This document shows, in pieces, positions 1 to 7,456 of a stretch of DNA of 64,000 bases. Below the pieces are notes generated by a model. The model made no database searches. It was not told where the DNA came from and was given only the letters and a program-made list of their open reading frames with translations. A program made the position numbers and the translations under genes. Source of the stretch: Campylobacteraceae bacterium (lineage in GTDB: Bacteria > Campylobacterota > Campylobacteria > Campylobacterales > Sulfurovaceae); assembly GCA_027081405.1 (NCBI GenBank), contig JALWKO010000049.1, positions 1 through 64,000 of the forward strand, in the 5' to 3' direction. How positions within the stretch are numbered: the stretch's first letter is position 1; the number at the start of each line of letters is the position of its first letter.

Positions 1-1
1 C

Positions 2-415
2 TCATTGGGGTTCCTTTCTTTTGTAGAGACCGAAGGCCCAGATCAGGCCCCAGATAATGAGGATCGGGAGTAAGCCGACAAGTAGAAATTCATTTATGTC
101 AGAGCTATACCTGAAAACATCATAGGCGATAGCTATCAGGAGTATCCATATTGCGGATAGTACCGCTGTTAATCGGATAAAGGCCGTTCTGTTTATAAAG
201 AACAGCTGCAAGAGGAGGTCGAGGATGGCGATAGCAAGGATTACGGCTGCGAAAAAGGCTGACAGCTGAATGGCCATCAGTTGGTGAGCCTTTTCAAGGT
301 CGCTTGTACGATCGCCATATACAAGCTCGATATATAATACACGTCCGGCGAAGATCCCGAACAGGGCACCATAGAGCGCCAACCTCCTTTTGAAGTTCTT
401 CCCAAATTTTTCCAT
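2..415 (-). CDS. Small multi-pass membrane protein (phage A copy)
   Basis: This 137-residue protein has about four hydrophobic segments (near residues 12-30, 45-72, 80-103 and 110-130) and a short basic C-terminus (YKRKEPQ), so it should sit in the inner membrane. Family and function are not recognised. The ATG at 415 is preferred over an upstream in-frame ATG because GGGAG lies just ahead of it and the homologue at 42291-42704 starts at the same place. It is the last complete gene of the leftward operon in the window. Its stop overlaps an ATG at 3-5, where the phage B counterpart begins a MazF-like toxin, so A probably continues the same way. Most of the gene is almost identical to the B copy at the DNA level, unlike the flanking genes. 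Possible roles are superinfection exclusion or a lysogenic conversion function; both are inference. Confidence 0.75.
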   Translation of the reverse strand: MEKFGKNFKRRLALYGALFGIFAGRVLYIELVYGDRTSDLEKAHQLMAIQLSAFFAAVILAIAILDLLLQLFFINRTAFIRLTAVLSAIWILLIAIAYDVFRYSSDINEFLLVGLLPILIIWGLIWAFGLYKRKEPQ

Positions 416-492
416 TGTGGCTCCCGTGTTTATGCTTTGAACGATTTGTTGTATCATAGCAAAACACGCCTGGAGCGACTTTCCCTATTCGG

Positions 493-591
493 CTATCTCC
501 CCTTCTTGATTGCTTTGTAAATCAAGGCGGCTTCCGCCGCTGTTGTGGGCCGGTACAGTCGGATCAGTGCTCTAAGGGTCGCGGGTCTCAT
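493..591 (-). CDS. Very small basic ORF overlapping the RadC-like stop
   Basis: This is a 32-codon reading frame whose ATG overlaps the stop of the upstream RadC-like gene in an ATGA arrangement, which suggests translational coupling. The product is basic and Ala-rich, ends in IKKGR, and could form one amphipathic helix. There is no family match. The phage B operon carries other tiny ORFs coupled the same way. It may equally be fortuitous. Confidence 0.35.
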   Translation of the reverse strand: MRPATLRALIRLYRPTTAAEAALIYKAIKKGR

Positions 592-1031
592 AGTAATCCT
601 TCATCGGCGTAACTGTAAAAACCTGTCGGGGTGATGATGAGATGGTCCAGAAGGTCTACCCCGAGGATCTGCCCGGCTTCACGTAAGCGGTTGGTAACGG
701 TGTTATCCGCCCGGCTGGGCTCCAGGGTGCCGCTGGGGTGATTGTGGGCGACGATGATCCCGGCGGCGTTGTCCTGGATGGCGGGCCGGAACACTTCGCG
801 GGGGTGTACCAGCGATTGGCTAAGCGTCCCTATTGATATCACGCGGGTTTCAATGATCCGGGAGGCTCCGTCCAGGGTGAGGGCGATAAAATGCTCCCGG
901 CTCTCGTTGGCGTATTTATAGAGATGCTTATAAACGTCGGCGGCACGTTTCACCGCCTCCGGCTGCTCCTCTCTGGCTTTTTCTTCTACGAGGGCTATCA
1001 GTTCCTCGAAGCTGTAATCCCGGGCGTTCAT
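588..1031 (-). CDS. RadC-like JAB/MPN domain protein
   Basis: This 147-residue protein is the JAB/MPN (JAMM-like metalloprotease fold) half of the RadC family. The signature HNHPSG lies near residue 97, with a downstream Ser and Asp (PSRADN) completing the metal-binding motif. RadC-like proteins are common in phages and mobile elements. They were long called DNA repair proteins, but their true role is unsettled. The N-terminal helix-hairpin-helix half of chromosomal RadC is missing, which is usual for mobile-element copies. It sits in the leftward operon, overlapping the gene upstream (4 bases) and the tiny ORF downstream. Phage B has three tiny ORFs at this place instead, so this is a replaceable cargo position. 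The start at 1031 is supported by an upstream GGAGG-type site. Confidence 0.88.
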   Translation of the reverse strand: MNARDYSFEELIALVEEKAREEQPEAVKRAADVYKHLYKYANESREHFIALTLDGASRIIETRVISIGTLSQSLVHPREVFRPAIQDNAAGIIVAHNHPSGTLEPSRADNTVTNRLREAGQILGVDLLDHLIITPTGFYSYADEGLL

Positions 1032-1210
1032 TTGCTCCTCCTTTCCATAAAGTCTTCAAGATTTTCCCGCCAGTCGCAAAGCGGGACAAACCATCTGCCC
1101 AGGCCGTTGTTAAACGGCTCACGCTTGCAGATCCATTCGGTCCCGTCGGCGTCTATTGCCAGCCAGGTACCGTTCTCCAGTCGTTGTTTTGTGCCTCGTG
1201 TTGTGTTCAT
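1028..1210 (-). CDS. Small hypothetical protein, first gene of leftward operon
   Basis: The 60-residue product is polar and contains a compact Gly/Trp-rich stretch (GTWLAIDADGTEWI) that could form a small beta sheet. No family is recognised. The ATG at 1210 was chosen because GGAGATACAACG, a form of the leader repeated before many genes here, precedes it directly. A longer start at 1240 lacks such a site. It overlaps the RadC-like gene by 4 bases. It is the promoter-proximal gene of the leftward operon, just below the dyad at 1241-1254. Confidence 0.6.
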   Translation of the reverse strand: MNTTRGTKQRLENGTWLAIDADGTEWICKREPFNNGLGRWFVPLCDWRENLEDFMERRSK

Positions 1211-1466
1211 CGTTGTATCTCCTGTGGTGGTCTTGTGCAACTATCTAAAGATAGATAGCTCCATCGGATCACCCGTAAAGCTCTCTGGGGTGGCGCAGGT
1301 CGGTCTTATCGCGCCGGCTTCCGACGCTATCCGCTCCGCCTTGGGAACGGCTACCGTTATTTACTGCACCACCCTCGAAAGCTTTTAGCGCTCTAATCCC
1401 TCGCTCGCGCTGCTTACTTGCTCCGTTGCCTGGGACGGATTAAGGTTGTTAGATAACACGTTAGCC

Positions 1467-1478
1467 AAATGACTAACA
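1467..1478. promoter_or_regulatory. Operator-like site AAATGACTAACA
   Basis: This 12-base sequence matches exactly a site in the cI/cro intergenic region of phage B (34816-34827). Related sites lie nearby (AGACTAACATA at 1647-1657; looser GTTAG and ACTAA matches between 1450 and 1550). This suggests that a repressor with the specificity of the B immunity region also binds the phage A control region. Confidence 0.45.
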
Positions 1479-1684
1479 TCGGCATTATGAAACAAGTTAG
1501 CTTAAAATAAAATAAAATCATTGTAAAATAGACTAATATTTTTAACTAATCCCATAAATTGGGGAATGGCCTATACCATCCTTTGCCCATATATCCCTAA
1601 ATCCATTGCTTGGTATTGTTTCCCAAAAGGCTTATTATTGTTATATAGACTAACATAAGGCATAATACAGACAGATATTTATAA

Positions 1685-1699
1685 GGGGGGTTTGGGGGG
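1685..1699. repeat. Paired six-G tracts
   Basis: Two runs of six G are separated by TTT. A similar pair with a 5-base spacer lies in the phage B control region (43463-43479). The complementary C-tract pair lies just after the iterons in the phage B replication gene (36357-36371). The function is unknown. Confidence 0.5.
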
Positions 1700-2085
1700 T
1701 TCCAATCCTTGATGTCTCTTGATGCTCCTCTGATGTCCGTAGGTTGATGATCATTTGATTGTCTTGGTTTCTCTGGTTGTTTCTCCCAGTAGGTAGAAAA
1801 CTTAAATAAGTAGAGAGAAGGGGATCGGCTTTGTTTGAGGAAAAGTTAGCGGCTGGTGGGGGTTTTGGGTTTGGGGTTAGCGGTTTTTACCTTGGTTATA
1901 AAAAGTTAGCGGCTCGGTTAGGTTTTGGGGTGTGGGTTGGGGCGTGCTCCAGTTTCGGCGCGGCCTCTCCCGTGTGCGCGTGTATGTGCCTGCTAAATAG
2001 GCGACGGATTAGCGAAGGGACCGACGGATTAGCGCTTAATTGGCCTAAGTTTGGTGTCATTTTTAGTTACAGCGGGGTAAAGATG

Positions 2086-2100
2086 CCCATTTTATGGGGG
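2086..2100. promoter_or_regulatory. CCCATTTTATGGGGG element
   Basis: A short dyad (CCCAT, 3-base spacer, ATGGG) followed by extra G residues. The same element occurs at 43848-43862, with variants at 43339-43353 and 28136-28149. It sits about 265 bases before the late operon in both phages, so it is a candidate binding site for a phage regulator. Confidence 0.45.
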
Positions 2101-2363
2101 TTTGCTCTGCTTCCGATGCATGAGGGCGGCTTTGATGGCTCCAGCGGCGACGTTAGGGGCTCCAGCGTCCAGACACAAGCAGACACCCCCACACCCCCGC
2201 GTGCACCGCGCGGCTATTATGTCGTTCCACCTCGACCCCACACAAATTTTCACCCTAAGCCGAAACTTATTGCAACCTTAAACGCTTTTCTGAAATCCGC
2301 CCCCCGAAAATTTCTGGATTTTTTCCATATAGCGAACCTTGATCGAACCTTAAAGGCTTTTAG

Positions 2364-2504
2364 ATGAACGCTCTTAAATTTCTCTCCGCCCTTGCCGTGA
2401 ATATCGTTTTCGCTATCGGCAACATTCTAATTCTTGCCGTAGCGCTTCCGATCCTAATCGTTATGACCTCTATCGACGAAGTGAAGGAACCCTGTGAACG
2501 ATAA
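2364..2504 (+). CDS. Conserved 46-residue membrane peptide ahead of terminase
   Basis: The ORF encodes a 46-residue peptide with one long hydrophobic segment (about residues 8-34, including IVFAIGNILI) and a polar tail ending in PCER. The phage B copy (44105-44245) has the same length and only about ten residue changes, and many differing bases are silent. This is good evidence of translation. Its last bases overlap the GTG start of the terminase small subunit by 11 bases, so the two are probably coupled. It is the first gene of the late operon. Function is unknown; a small membrane regulator, toxin or lysis accessory is possible. Confidence 0.7.
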   Translation: MNALKFLSALAVNIVFAIGNILILAVALPILIVMTSIDEVKEPCER

Positions 2505-3087
2505 GCCCGCCCCCAAATTCCTTACCCGTTACGACAAGCAGTATCTGGCGAAGCTGATCGAGATCGGGGACGAGCGTAAGGCGTTAAGGGAAGTGTTCGG
2601 CCCCGGAACGCCGATGACTAAGCACGACGAGATTATGCGTAAGCCGCTGGCGAGAAAAGAGTTTAACCGGATGATGGAGGAGTCGGACGCCAATATGCAG
2701 GTGGCCGCCGGGCTTGCTCTTAAATTCCTGCAACGGGCGATGGCCGTGAACGTTACGGACGTGATCGACCCGGAAACCGGAGCGCCAAAGGGCGACGTGC
2801 CGGAAGAATATTGGAGCGTCGTGAGCCAGTATGAGCGCAACGAGACGGAAGCAGGGACGAGAACGAAGGTCGTGATGACCGACAAGCTCCGGGCGGCGAC
2901 GCAGATTTTGAAGCTCCACGGCTTGACGCAACCGAAACAGGACGTGAACGTAAACATCGGGATCGTGCAGCAGTTGAAGAGTTCGGAAGTGCCGGATGAC
3001 GAGGTGGATGCGCTGCTGGATAACTTCTTTAACGCCCGGAAGGGGAACATATCTGATGCGGAGGTTATCGAAGATGGTGAAAGCTGA
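2494..3087 (+). CDS. terS: Probable terminase small subunit (phage A)
   Basis: The 197-residue protein lies directly upstream of the large terminase and has the usual size and helical character of a TerS. TerS recognises viral DNA and passes it to TerL for packaging. The N-terminal third resembles a DNA-binding helical domain (KALREVFGPGTPMTKHDEI). A central helical stretch follows, and the C-terminus is acidic. GTG at 2494 is chosen as start because the phage B homologue aligns from the equivalent GTG and the upstream peptide gene overlaps it. The family assignment rests on position and homology between the two phages, not on a diagnostic motif. Confidence 0.7.
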   Translation: MNDKPAPKFLTRYDKQYLAKLIEIGDERKALREVFGPGTPMTKHDEIMRKPLARKEFNRMMEESDANMQVAAGLALKFLQRAMAVNVTDVIDPETGAPKGDVPEEYWSVVSQYERNETEAGTRTKVVMTDKLRAATQILKLHGLTQPKQDVNVNIGIVQQLKSSEVPDDEVDALLDNFFNARKGNISDAEVIEDGES

Positions 3088-3367
3088 TACGACATCCAGG
3101 AATGCGGGGCATATCGCCAATTATGCGGCGGGTTTTTTTGAGGAGCGACCCGTCTGCATCCTGATCCCTATCGAGGAGTGGGTGAAACTGAACGGGAAGG
3201 ATGAAGTCGAGAGCTTCGATTACACTAGCGAACTCCCAACGCTCTCAGACCTGATGAAAAAGAAGGTCGTGTTCGTTCATTACGACGCTATATCTGAGCG
3301 AAATTACATCGAAGAGGTGTGGCGCGATCTTGTCAACGACGCTGTGATCGAGATCAGGTTGGTGTGA
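3074..3367 (+). CDS. Conserved hypothetical protein between terS and terL
   Basis: The 97-residue product is conserved in phage B (44815-45111), sharing the pattern RPV-ILIPIEEWV, ELPTL-DLM and VFVHYDA near the C-terminal half. No family is recognised. It overlaps terS by 14 bases and its stop overlaps the terL ATG, so it is translationally linked to the packaging genes. The ATG at 3074 is preferred over upstream in-frame starts because it matches the B copy. The N-terminal part resembles the short antitoxin-like fold seen in some prevent-host-death proteins, but this is too weak to name. Confidence 0.65.
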   Translation: MVKADTTSRNAGHIANYAAGFFEERPVCILIPIEEWVKLNGKDEVESFDYTSELPTLSDLMKKKVVFVHYDAISERNYIEEVWRDLVNDAVIEIRLV

Positions 3368-4749
3368 TGACGCGAGATGATGTGAAGCTGCTCAAAGCCG
3401 CCGCGAAGAGCCTGGAGTTCTTTGCGGTGATGGTACTACGGGCGAAGCCTACCGAGCAGCAGCTACGCGTCATCCGGGCCATCGACAAAGGAAAGAGGCA
3501 TATCTCGATCCGCTCAGGGCACGGAACGGGAAAGACTACTCTGCTCTCCTGGATCGTGCTCTGGTGGGGTTCGTTCCGGGAAGACGTGAAAATCCCAATG
3601 ACCGCCCCGACATCGCACCAGCTCTATGACCTGCTGCTCCCAGAGGTGCGAAAGTGGTGGGAGATTCTGCCCGATGTGCTCAAGAGCTCAGTCGAGATAA
3701 AGACCGAGCGTGTTGATTTTCCGCAAGGCTTCGCCGTGGCTCGAACAGCCAGGAAGGAACAGCCAGAAGCTTTGCAGGGGTTTCACGCAACGAACCTGGC
3801 GTTCGTGATCGACGAAGCCTCCGGTATCCCGCAGATTATCTTCGAGGTCGCGGAGGGGGCGATGACTGGGGAGGAGACCCTGGTCATTATGGCGGCGAAC
3901 CCGACCCGGACGGAGGGGTATTTCTACGACAGTCACCACAAGAACCGCTGGATGTGGGAGTGCTTTCAGTTCAATGCCGAAGAATCGGAGAACGTCTCCC
4001 GCGACTGGATCGAGCAGAAGAAGCGGCAATACGGACACGACAGCGACGTTTACAAGGTGCGGGTCAAAGGGGAGTTCCCCTCTCAAAGCTCCAACGCCGT
4101 GTTTGCCCTTGCCGACGTCGAGGATGCCGTCGCCAGGGAGGTGTACGACGACAGCGGGGCCGAAGTCTGGGCGCTCGACATCGCCGACTACGGCGACGAC
4201 CGTTCCGTGCTCGTAAAGCGCAAAGGAAAACTTTTCTACTCCATCGAGGCAAGGCGCGGGCTCAACCTCCCGGAACTTGCCGGGTGGCTGCTCTATGAAG
4301 TCAAAAACGCGCAGCGGCGTCCCGCGGTGATCTTCTACGACGCCATCGGGGTCGGGTCGTCTCTGGGGGCCGTCGGTTTCGATGTGGGGCTGGATATGCT
4401 CCGCGGCGTCAAAGCATCCAATACGGCGACCGACTACAAGACCTATGAGAATAAGCGGGCAGAGTGGTACTACACCCTCAAAGAGATTATGGAGGAGGGC
4501 AAACTCCCTGACGACGACGAGCTGGTAGGGGAGCTGATGGCAAACAAGTACAAAATCTCCAACACGGGCAAGCTTCAGATCATCGACAAGAAGGAGATCA
4601 AAAACGAGCTGGGACGCTCGCCAGACAAGGCCGATGCCTGCGCAATGTGCTGCGAAAGTTTCTCCGGGCTCGACGCGCTCGCGGTCGAGGATGAGTTGCC
4701 GGAAGGTCTGACGGAAGAAGAAGAAATGTATGGAGGTGCAGCGTGGTAG
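3367..4749 (+). CDS. terL: Terminase large subunit, intein-free (phage A)
   Basis: This 460-residue packaging motor drives DNA into the procapsid and cuts concatemers. The ATPase domain has a Walker A loop GHGTGKTT (residues 51-58), Walker B VIDE (147-150) with catalytic Glu150, and a coupling motif AANPT (176-180). The RNase H-like nuclease domain shows acidic residues in LDIADYGDD (Asp271 and Asp274), FYDAIG (Asp325) and KADACAM near the end. The ATG at 3367 overlaps the preceding stop. The C-terminal 407 residues align without length change to the phage B enzyme, whose P-loop is interrupted by an intein. Phage A thus shows the uninvaded site. Confidence 0.95.
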   Translation: MTRDDVKLLKAAAKSLEFFAVMVLRAKPTEQQLRVIRAIDKGKRHISIRSGHGTGKTTLLSWIVLWWGSFREDVKIPMTAPTSHQLYDLLLPEVRKWWEILPDVLKSSVEIKTERVDFPQGFAVARTARKEQPEALQGFHATNLAFVIDEASGIPQIIFEVAEGAMTGEETLVIMAANPTRTEGYFYDSHHKNRWMWECFQFNAEESENVSRDWIEQKKRQYGHDSDVYKVRVKGEFPSQSSNAVFALADVEDAVAREVYDDSGAEVWALDIADYGDDRSVLVKRKGKLFYSIEARRGLNLPELAGWLLYEVKNAQRRPAVIFYDAIGVGSSLGAVGFDVGLDMLRGVKASNTATDYKTYENKRAEWYYTLKEIMEEGKLPDDDELVGELMANKYKISNTGKLQIIDKKEIKNELGRSPDKADACAMCCESFSGLDALAVEDELPEGLTEEEEMYGGAAW

Positions 4750-5249
4750 GGGGAAGAAGCTGGCGGCGCGAGCTGCTTTATTACTTCGCGGAGGGGGACC
4801 TTTTGCGGCTCTATACGCTTGTCGTGCGCAATGGAGGTGCTGTCCGCATCACGCTTTCTCGCCGCTTCGCCGTTGCAGACATCGTGCGGCGCCTTGCGAA
4901 GACCGGGATAGGCAAAACCGGGATAGTACAGCGCCTAAAGCAAATAGGCGTCCGCCCAGAAGAGCATCACAGGATGATCCTGCGCGTAAGTAGGGCGCCG
5001 GAAAAGGTAGCGCTTCCACACGGCCATCTCAACGCCGTCCGCTTCTTCGGGAGCCCGGAAGAGGTTTATAAGCGATGCGCAGAGCACTCAATTTCCTACA
5101 CCGCGAAGAAGCAGCAGGTCGAATATATGATCGTCGAAAAGCTCGCCGAAGCAGGATGGAACAGTAGAAAAATCTGGAAGGCGACCGGGTTTAACCGCCG
5201 CCGAATCCAGAGAATAATCCGAAAGACAAAGGAGAACGATGCCAACTAA
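4743..5249 (+). CDS. Hypothetical protein with C-terminal helix-turn-helix
   Basis: The 168-residue basic protein starts with GTG overlapping the terL stop by 7 bases and overlaps the portal start by 11. Its C-terminus (AEAGWNSRKIWKATGFNRRRIQRIIRK) looks like a resolvase-type helix-turn-helix, which suggests DNA binding. Phage B keeps the gene (46919-47389) with the same ending, and there the start is ATG. Position between terminase and portal is unusual for a regulator. A packaging cofactor or a late regulator are both possible. No family is recognised. Confidence 0.65.
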   Translation: MVGGRSWRRELLYYFAEGDLLRLYTLVVRNGGAVRITLSRRFAVADIVRRLAKTGIGKTGIVQRLKQIGVRPEEHHRMILRVSRAPEKVALPHGHLNAVRFFGSPEEVYKRCAEHSISYTAKKQQVEYMIVEKLAEAGWNSRKIWKATGFNRRRIQRIIRKTKENDAN

Positions 5250-6921
5250 AAAACAGACACAGATATTGACGATCATCGATGAAGCAAAGAAGGGCTATGA
5301 CCTTCACCGTTCGGACTTCGAGGGGCTTGAGAACGGGTATCTCAACGTTTTGCACCCGGAGCTTTTGAAAAGCCTGAGAGCCCGGCGCAAAAGCCATATC
5401 ACCCCACAGCTTATCCGCGCGAAGGTCCGCAAAGTCGCCATCGCTGTAATGAAGACCTACTTCGAGAACGACCGCTTTGCTGCAATCTCTCCGGAAACCG
5501 AGTCAACGGAAATCATCGAGCAGGCAGAGCGCATCCAAAAACGCCTTGACGCCTGGACGACGAAGAAGATCAACCTCTACTCGCGCTTCAAGCCAATCGT
5601 CATCGATGCTCTCGTCTATGGGACGCCCATCGTGAAAATCTGGTGGTCGAACGACACGCTCCGCGTGAGCCGCGTCAAGCTCAGAGACTTTTACATCGAC
5701 CCGAATGCGACCAATGTCTTTGACATCCAGTACGGCGTGCATCGTGTCGTAACGACCGTCGGAAAGCTTCGAGCGCAGTACGGGCGGAAATTCAAATGGA
5801 AAAACTACATCGGGCAGTATGAAAACGGGAAGATCGTAAACATCGACATCGGGGACGCCTCTCGCGTCGAGGTGATGGACGTGTACCGCTTCGAGGGCGG
5901 CAAGTGGCTCGTCTCGACCGTGCTGCCGGATCAGACCTTCATCCGTACCGACGTCCCGCTCAAGGATGGGCTCCCGTTCATCATCGGCAACGTGGAGCCC
6001 CAGTTCGTGAAGCTGTCGGAAAGCAACGTCGTCGAAGCCTACGGCGGAAGCTTCATCGAGCCGATGATCCCGCTGCAAGAAGAGTACACCGTTACCCGGA
6101 ACCAGCAGATCGACGCTATCGACAAAACGTTCAACCCCCAGTATCTCGCCACGAAAGAGTCCGGGCTCCGTGAGCAGGACCTGGTATCCAACCGCAAGAA
6201 AATCACCGTCTCCAATATGGACGGCGTGAAAGAAATCCAACTTCCGCGCATCGACCCCAGCATCTTTAACATCGACCGCCTCGACTCAGAGATGCAGGAA
6301 GTGAGCGGGATCACGAAGTACAACCAGGGGATGAACGACAAGGCCAACCTCAACCAGACCGCTACGGGAATGTCGATCCTGACCGAAGAGGGAAATGCAG
6401 TGATCTCCGACATCATCCGCGCTCTTAATGAAAGCCTTTTCGAGCCCGCCATCCGCAGGATGGTGCGCCTGATCTGGCGGTACGACGCGACCCCTGAGCT
6501 CTATGGAGTTGATCGGGACCGGATACCGAAGCTTCACGTCCAGATCAATGCAGGGGTCGGGGCGTTAAACAATGAGTTGCTGCTCAACAACATATCGGCA
6601 GCCGAAGGTACGGCGATCCAGCTCGCGCAGCTTCACGCCTCCGTCCAGGATATGAACGGGGTGAAGCGATATTTTGGCGTACTCGACGAACTGTTCGCAG
6701 AGAAGCTGAAGGCGCTCAAGCTGAAAACAGCCATCCCAATACTGAAAGGAGAAACAACAGATGAGCAAGATGAAGAAATCGGAGCAGCCGCAGGAGCCGA
6801 TGTCGGCGCGGCAGCTCCTCTCGGAGATGTCGATGCTCAAGGACTCGCTGGGCTTCCAAGTCCTGCTGGGGGAGTTGGAGCAGAAATTCAACAGCCTTTA
6901 CCGGGAAGCGACGGCGCCTGA
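5239..6921 (+). CDS. Portal protein (phage A)
   Basis: The 560-residue protein has the size, position (after terL) and sequence style of P22-like portals. It begins with a helical region (KGYDLHRSDFEGLENGYLNVL) and a conserved segment (SRVKLRDFYIDPNAT), followed by IEPMIPLQEEYTVTRNQQIDA in the stem/wing region. The portal forms the dodecameric ring at the packaging vertex through which DNA passes. The last ~70 residues are Gly/Ala-rich and low in complexity (GAAAGADVGAAAPLG). This part is encoded in DNA also read in another frame by the next gene (161-base overlap). The phage B copy (47382-49046) is clearly homologous. Confidence 0.88.
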   Translation: MPTKKQTQILTIIDEAKKGYDLHRSDFEGLENGYLNVLHPELLKSLRARRKSHITPQLIRAKVRKVAIAVMKTYFENDRFAAISPETESTEIIEQAERIQKRLDAWTTKKINLYSRFKPIVIDALVYGTPIVKIWWSNDTLRVSRVKLRDFYIDPNATNVFDIQYGVHRVVTTVGKLRAQYGRKFKWKNYIGQYENGKIVNIDIGDASRVEVMDVYRFEGGKWLVSTVLPDQTFIRTDVPLKDGLPFIIGNVEPQFVKLSESNVVEAYGGSFIEPMIPLQEEYTVTRNQQIDAIDKTFNPQYLATKESGLREQDLVSNRKKITVSNMDGVKEIQLPRIDPSIFNIDRLDSEMQEVSGITKYNQGMNDKANLNQTATGMSILTEEGNAVISDIIRALNESLFEPAIRRMVRLIWRYDATPELYGVDRDRIPKLHVQINAGVGALNNELLLNNISAAEGTAIQLAQLHASVQDMNGVKRYFGVLDELFAEKLKALKLKTAIPILKGETTDEQDEEIGAAAGADVGAAAPLGDVDAQGLAGLPSPAGGVGAEIQQPLPGSDGA

Positions 6922-7066
6922 CCTTGATCCGGTTCAGGTCGTCCGAAAGATCGAACAACAAAAAGGCGTCGCTTATTCGATGACGCTTATCGACACGCTG
7001 ATCGCTCAACTCGAAGATGAAGCCGAGGAAGAGCGCCGACTTGAAGAAATCGAAAAGGAGTCCTAA
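6761..7066 (+). CDS. Small acidic protein overlapping the portal gene
   Basis: The 101-residue helical, acidic protein starts 161 bases inside the portal gene in a different frame, with AAAGGAG placed correctly before its ATG. The conserved core (SLGFQVLL-E-EQ-FN-L-REA and VRKIE) is shared with phage B (48913-49227), which shows it is a real gene although it overprints the portal C-terminus. Its helical, charged character would fit a portal or scaffold partner. No family is recognised. Confidence 0.72.
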   Translation: MSKMKKSEQPQEPMSARQLLSEMSMLKDSLGFQVLLGELEQKFNSLYREATAPDLDPVQVVRKIEQQKGVAYSMTLIDTLIAQLEDEAEEERRLEEIEKES

Positions 7067-7456
7067 ATGGCACAAGAAGAGAAAACCACAACGGCACAAG
7101 AGACGACGACGCGCGGCAGAAAGGCGAAGGCCCCCGAAGCCACCGTACCCTCAGAGCCGCAGACTACATCCAAAGCCACTCAGATCACAACTGAAGCCTC
7201 TGCAACCGTAGAAGAGCAGAGCGCCGGAGATGATTTTAGCTTTTGCGATGCGATGGAACGCGCCGCCGAAGGGAAGAAGCTCCGGCGCCGGGAGTGGGAC
7301 AATGGAGTTCACGCATCCTATCACGTGACGATCCGAAGCGGAGAGACCCTCCCGATGTCCGGCGGCGAAAACAATATGACGCCCTACGCTCCGTCAATCG
7401 GAGACGCACTTGCCAAAGATTGGTACGAAATCAACGAAGGAGAAAACAATGCCTGA
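7067..7456 (+). CDS. DUF2829 domain protein, Tad2-like (phage A)
   Basis: The 129-residue protein has a disordered Thr/Ala-rich N-terminus (about residues 1-55) followed by a DUF2829-type domain. The pattern is FCDAMERAAEGKKLRRREW near residues 58-76, then DALAKDWYEI at the end. In family terms DUF2829 includes Tad2, a phage protein that binds the cyclic ADP-ribose signal of Thoeris defence and blocks it. Whether this copy does so is inference. Its place inside the head operon, between a portal-overlapping gene and the scaffold, could instead mean a virion-associated role. The homologue in phage B is at 49220-49573. Its stop overlaps the scaffold start by 8 bases. Confidence 0.7.
   Translation: MAQEEKTTTAQETTTRGRKAKAPEATVPSEPQTTSKATQITTEASATVEEQSAGDDFSFCDAMERAAEGKKLRRREWDNGVHASYHVTIRSGETLPMSGGENNMTPYAPSIGDALAKDWYEINEGENNA

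Larger units (their letters stand above)
1211..2363. promoter_or_regulatory. Phage A divergent control region between leftward operon and late operon
   Basis: About 1.15 kb holds no convincing gene. From left to right it contains a dyad CTATCTAAAGATAG (1241-1254), shared in form with 43137-43151. A TCCGT/ACGGA hairpin follows near 1420-1440. An AT-rich stretch (about 1440-1680) has several ACTAACA-type sites. A pair of six-G tracts lies at 1685-1699, then GTTAGCGG repeats (about 1845-1915) and the CCCATTTTATGGGGG element at 2086-2100. A GC-rich stretch leads into the late operon. The matching phage B region (43108-44104) keeps this order with altered sequence, which marks it as functional. 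It is the likely site of the leftward promoter, the main late promoter and possibly the packaging signal. No promoter hexamers could be fixed with confidence. Confidence 0.6.

Noticed and set aside
1831..2367. 178-codon frame in the phage A control region
   Set aside because: It begins with a non-ATG start, lacks an RBS, and covers repeats and the CCCATTTTATGGGGG element. Some similarity to 43767-44108 in the last 40 codons follows general DNA similarity and shows no clear silent-change pattern.
5503..6240. 245-codon minus-strand frame within the portal gene
   Set aside because: It is a shadow of codon bias in the strongly conserved portal gene, with no RBS.
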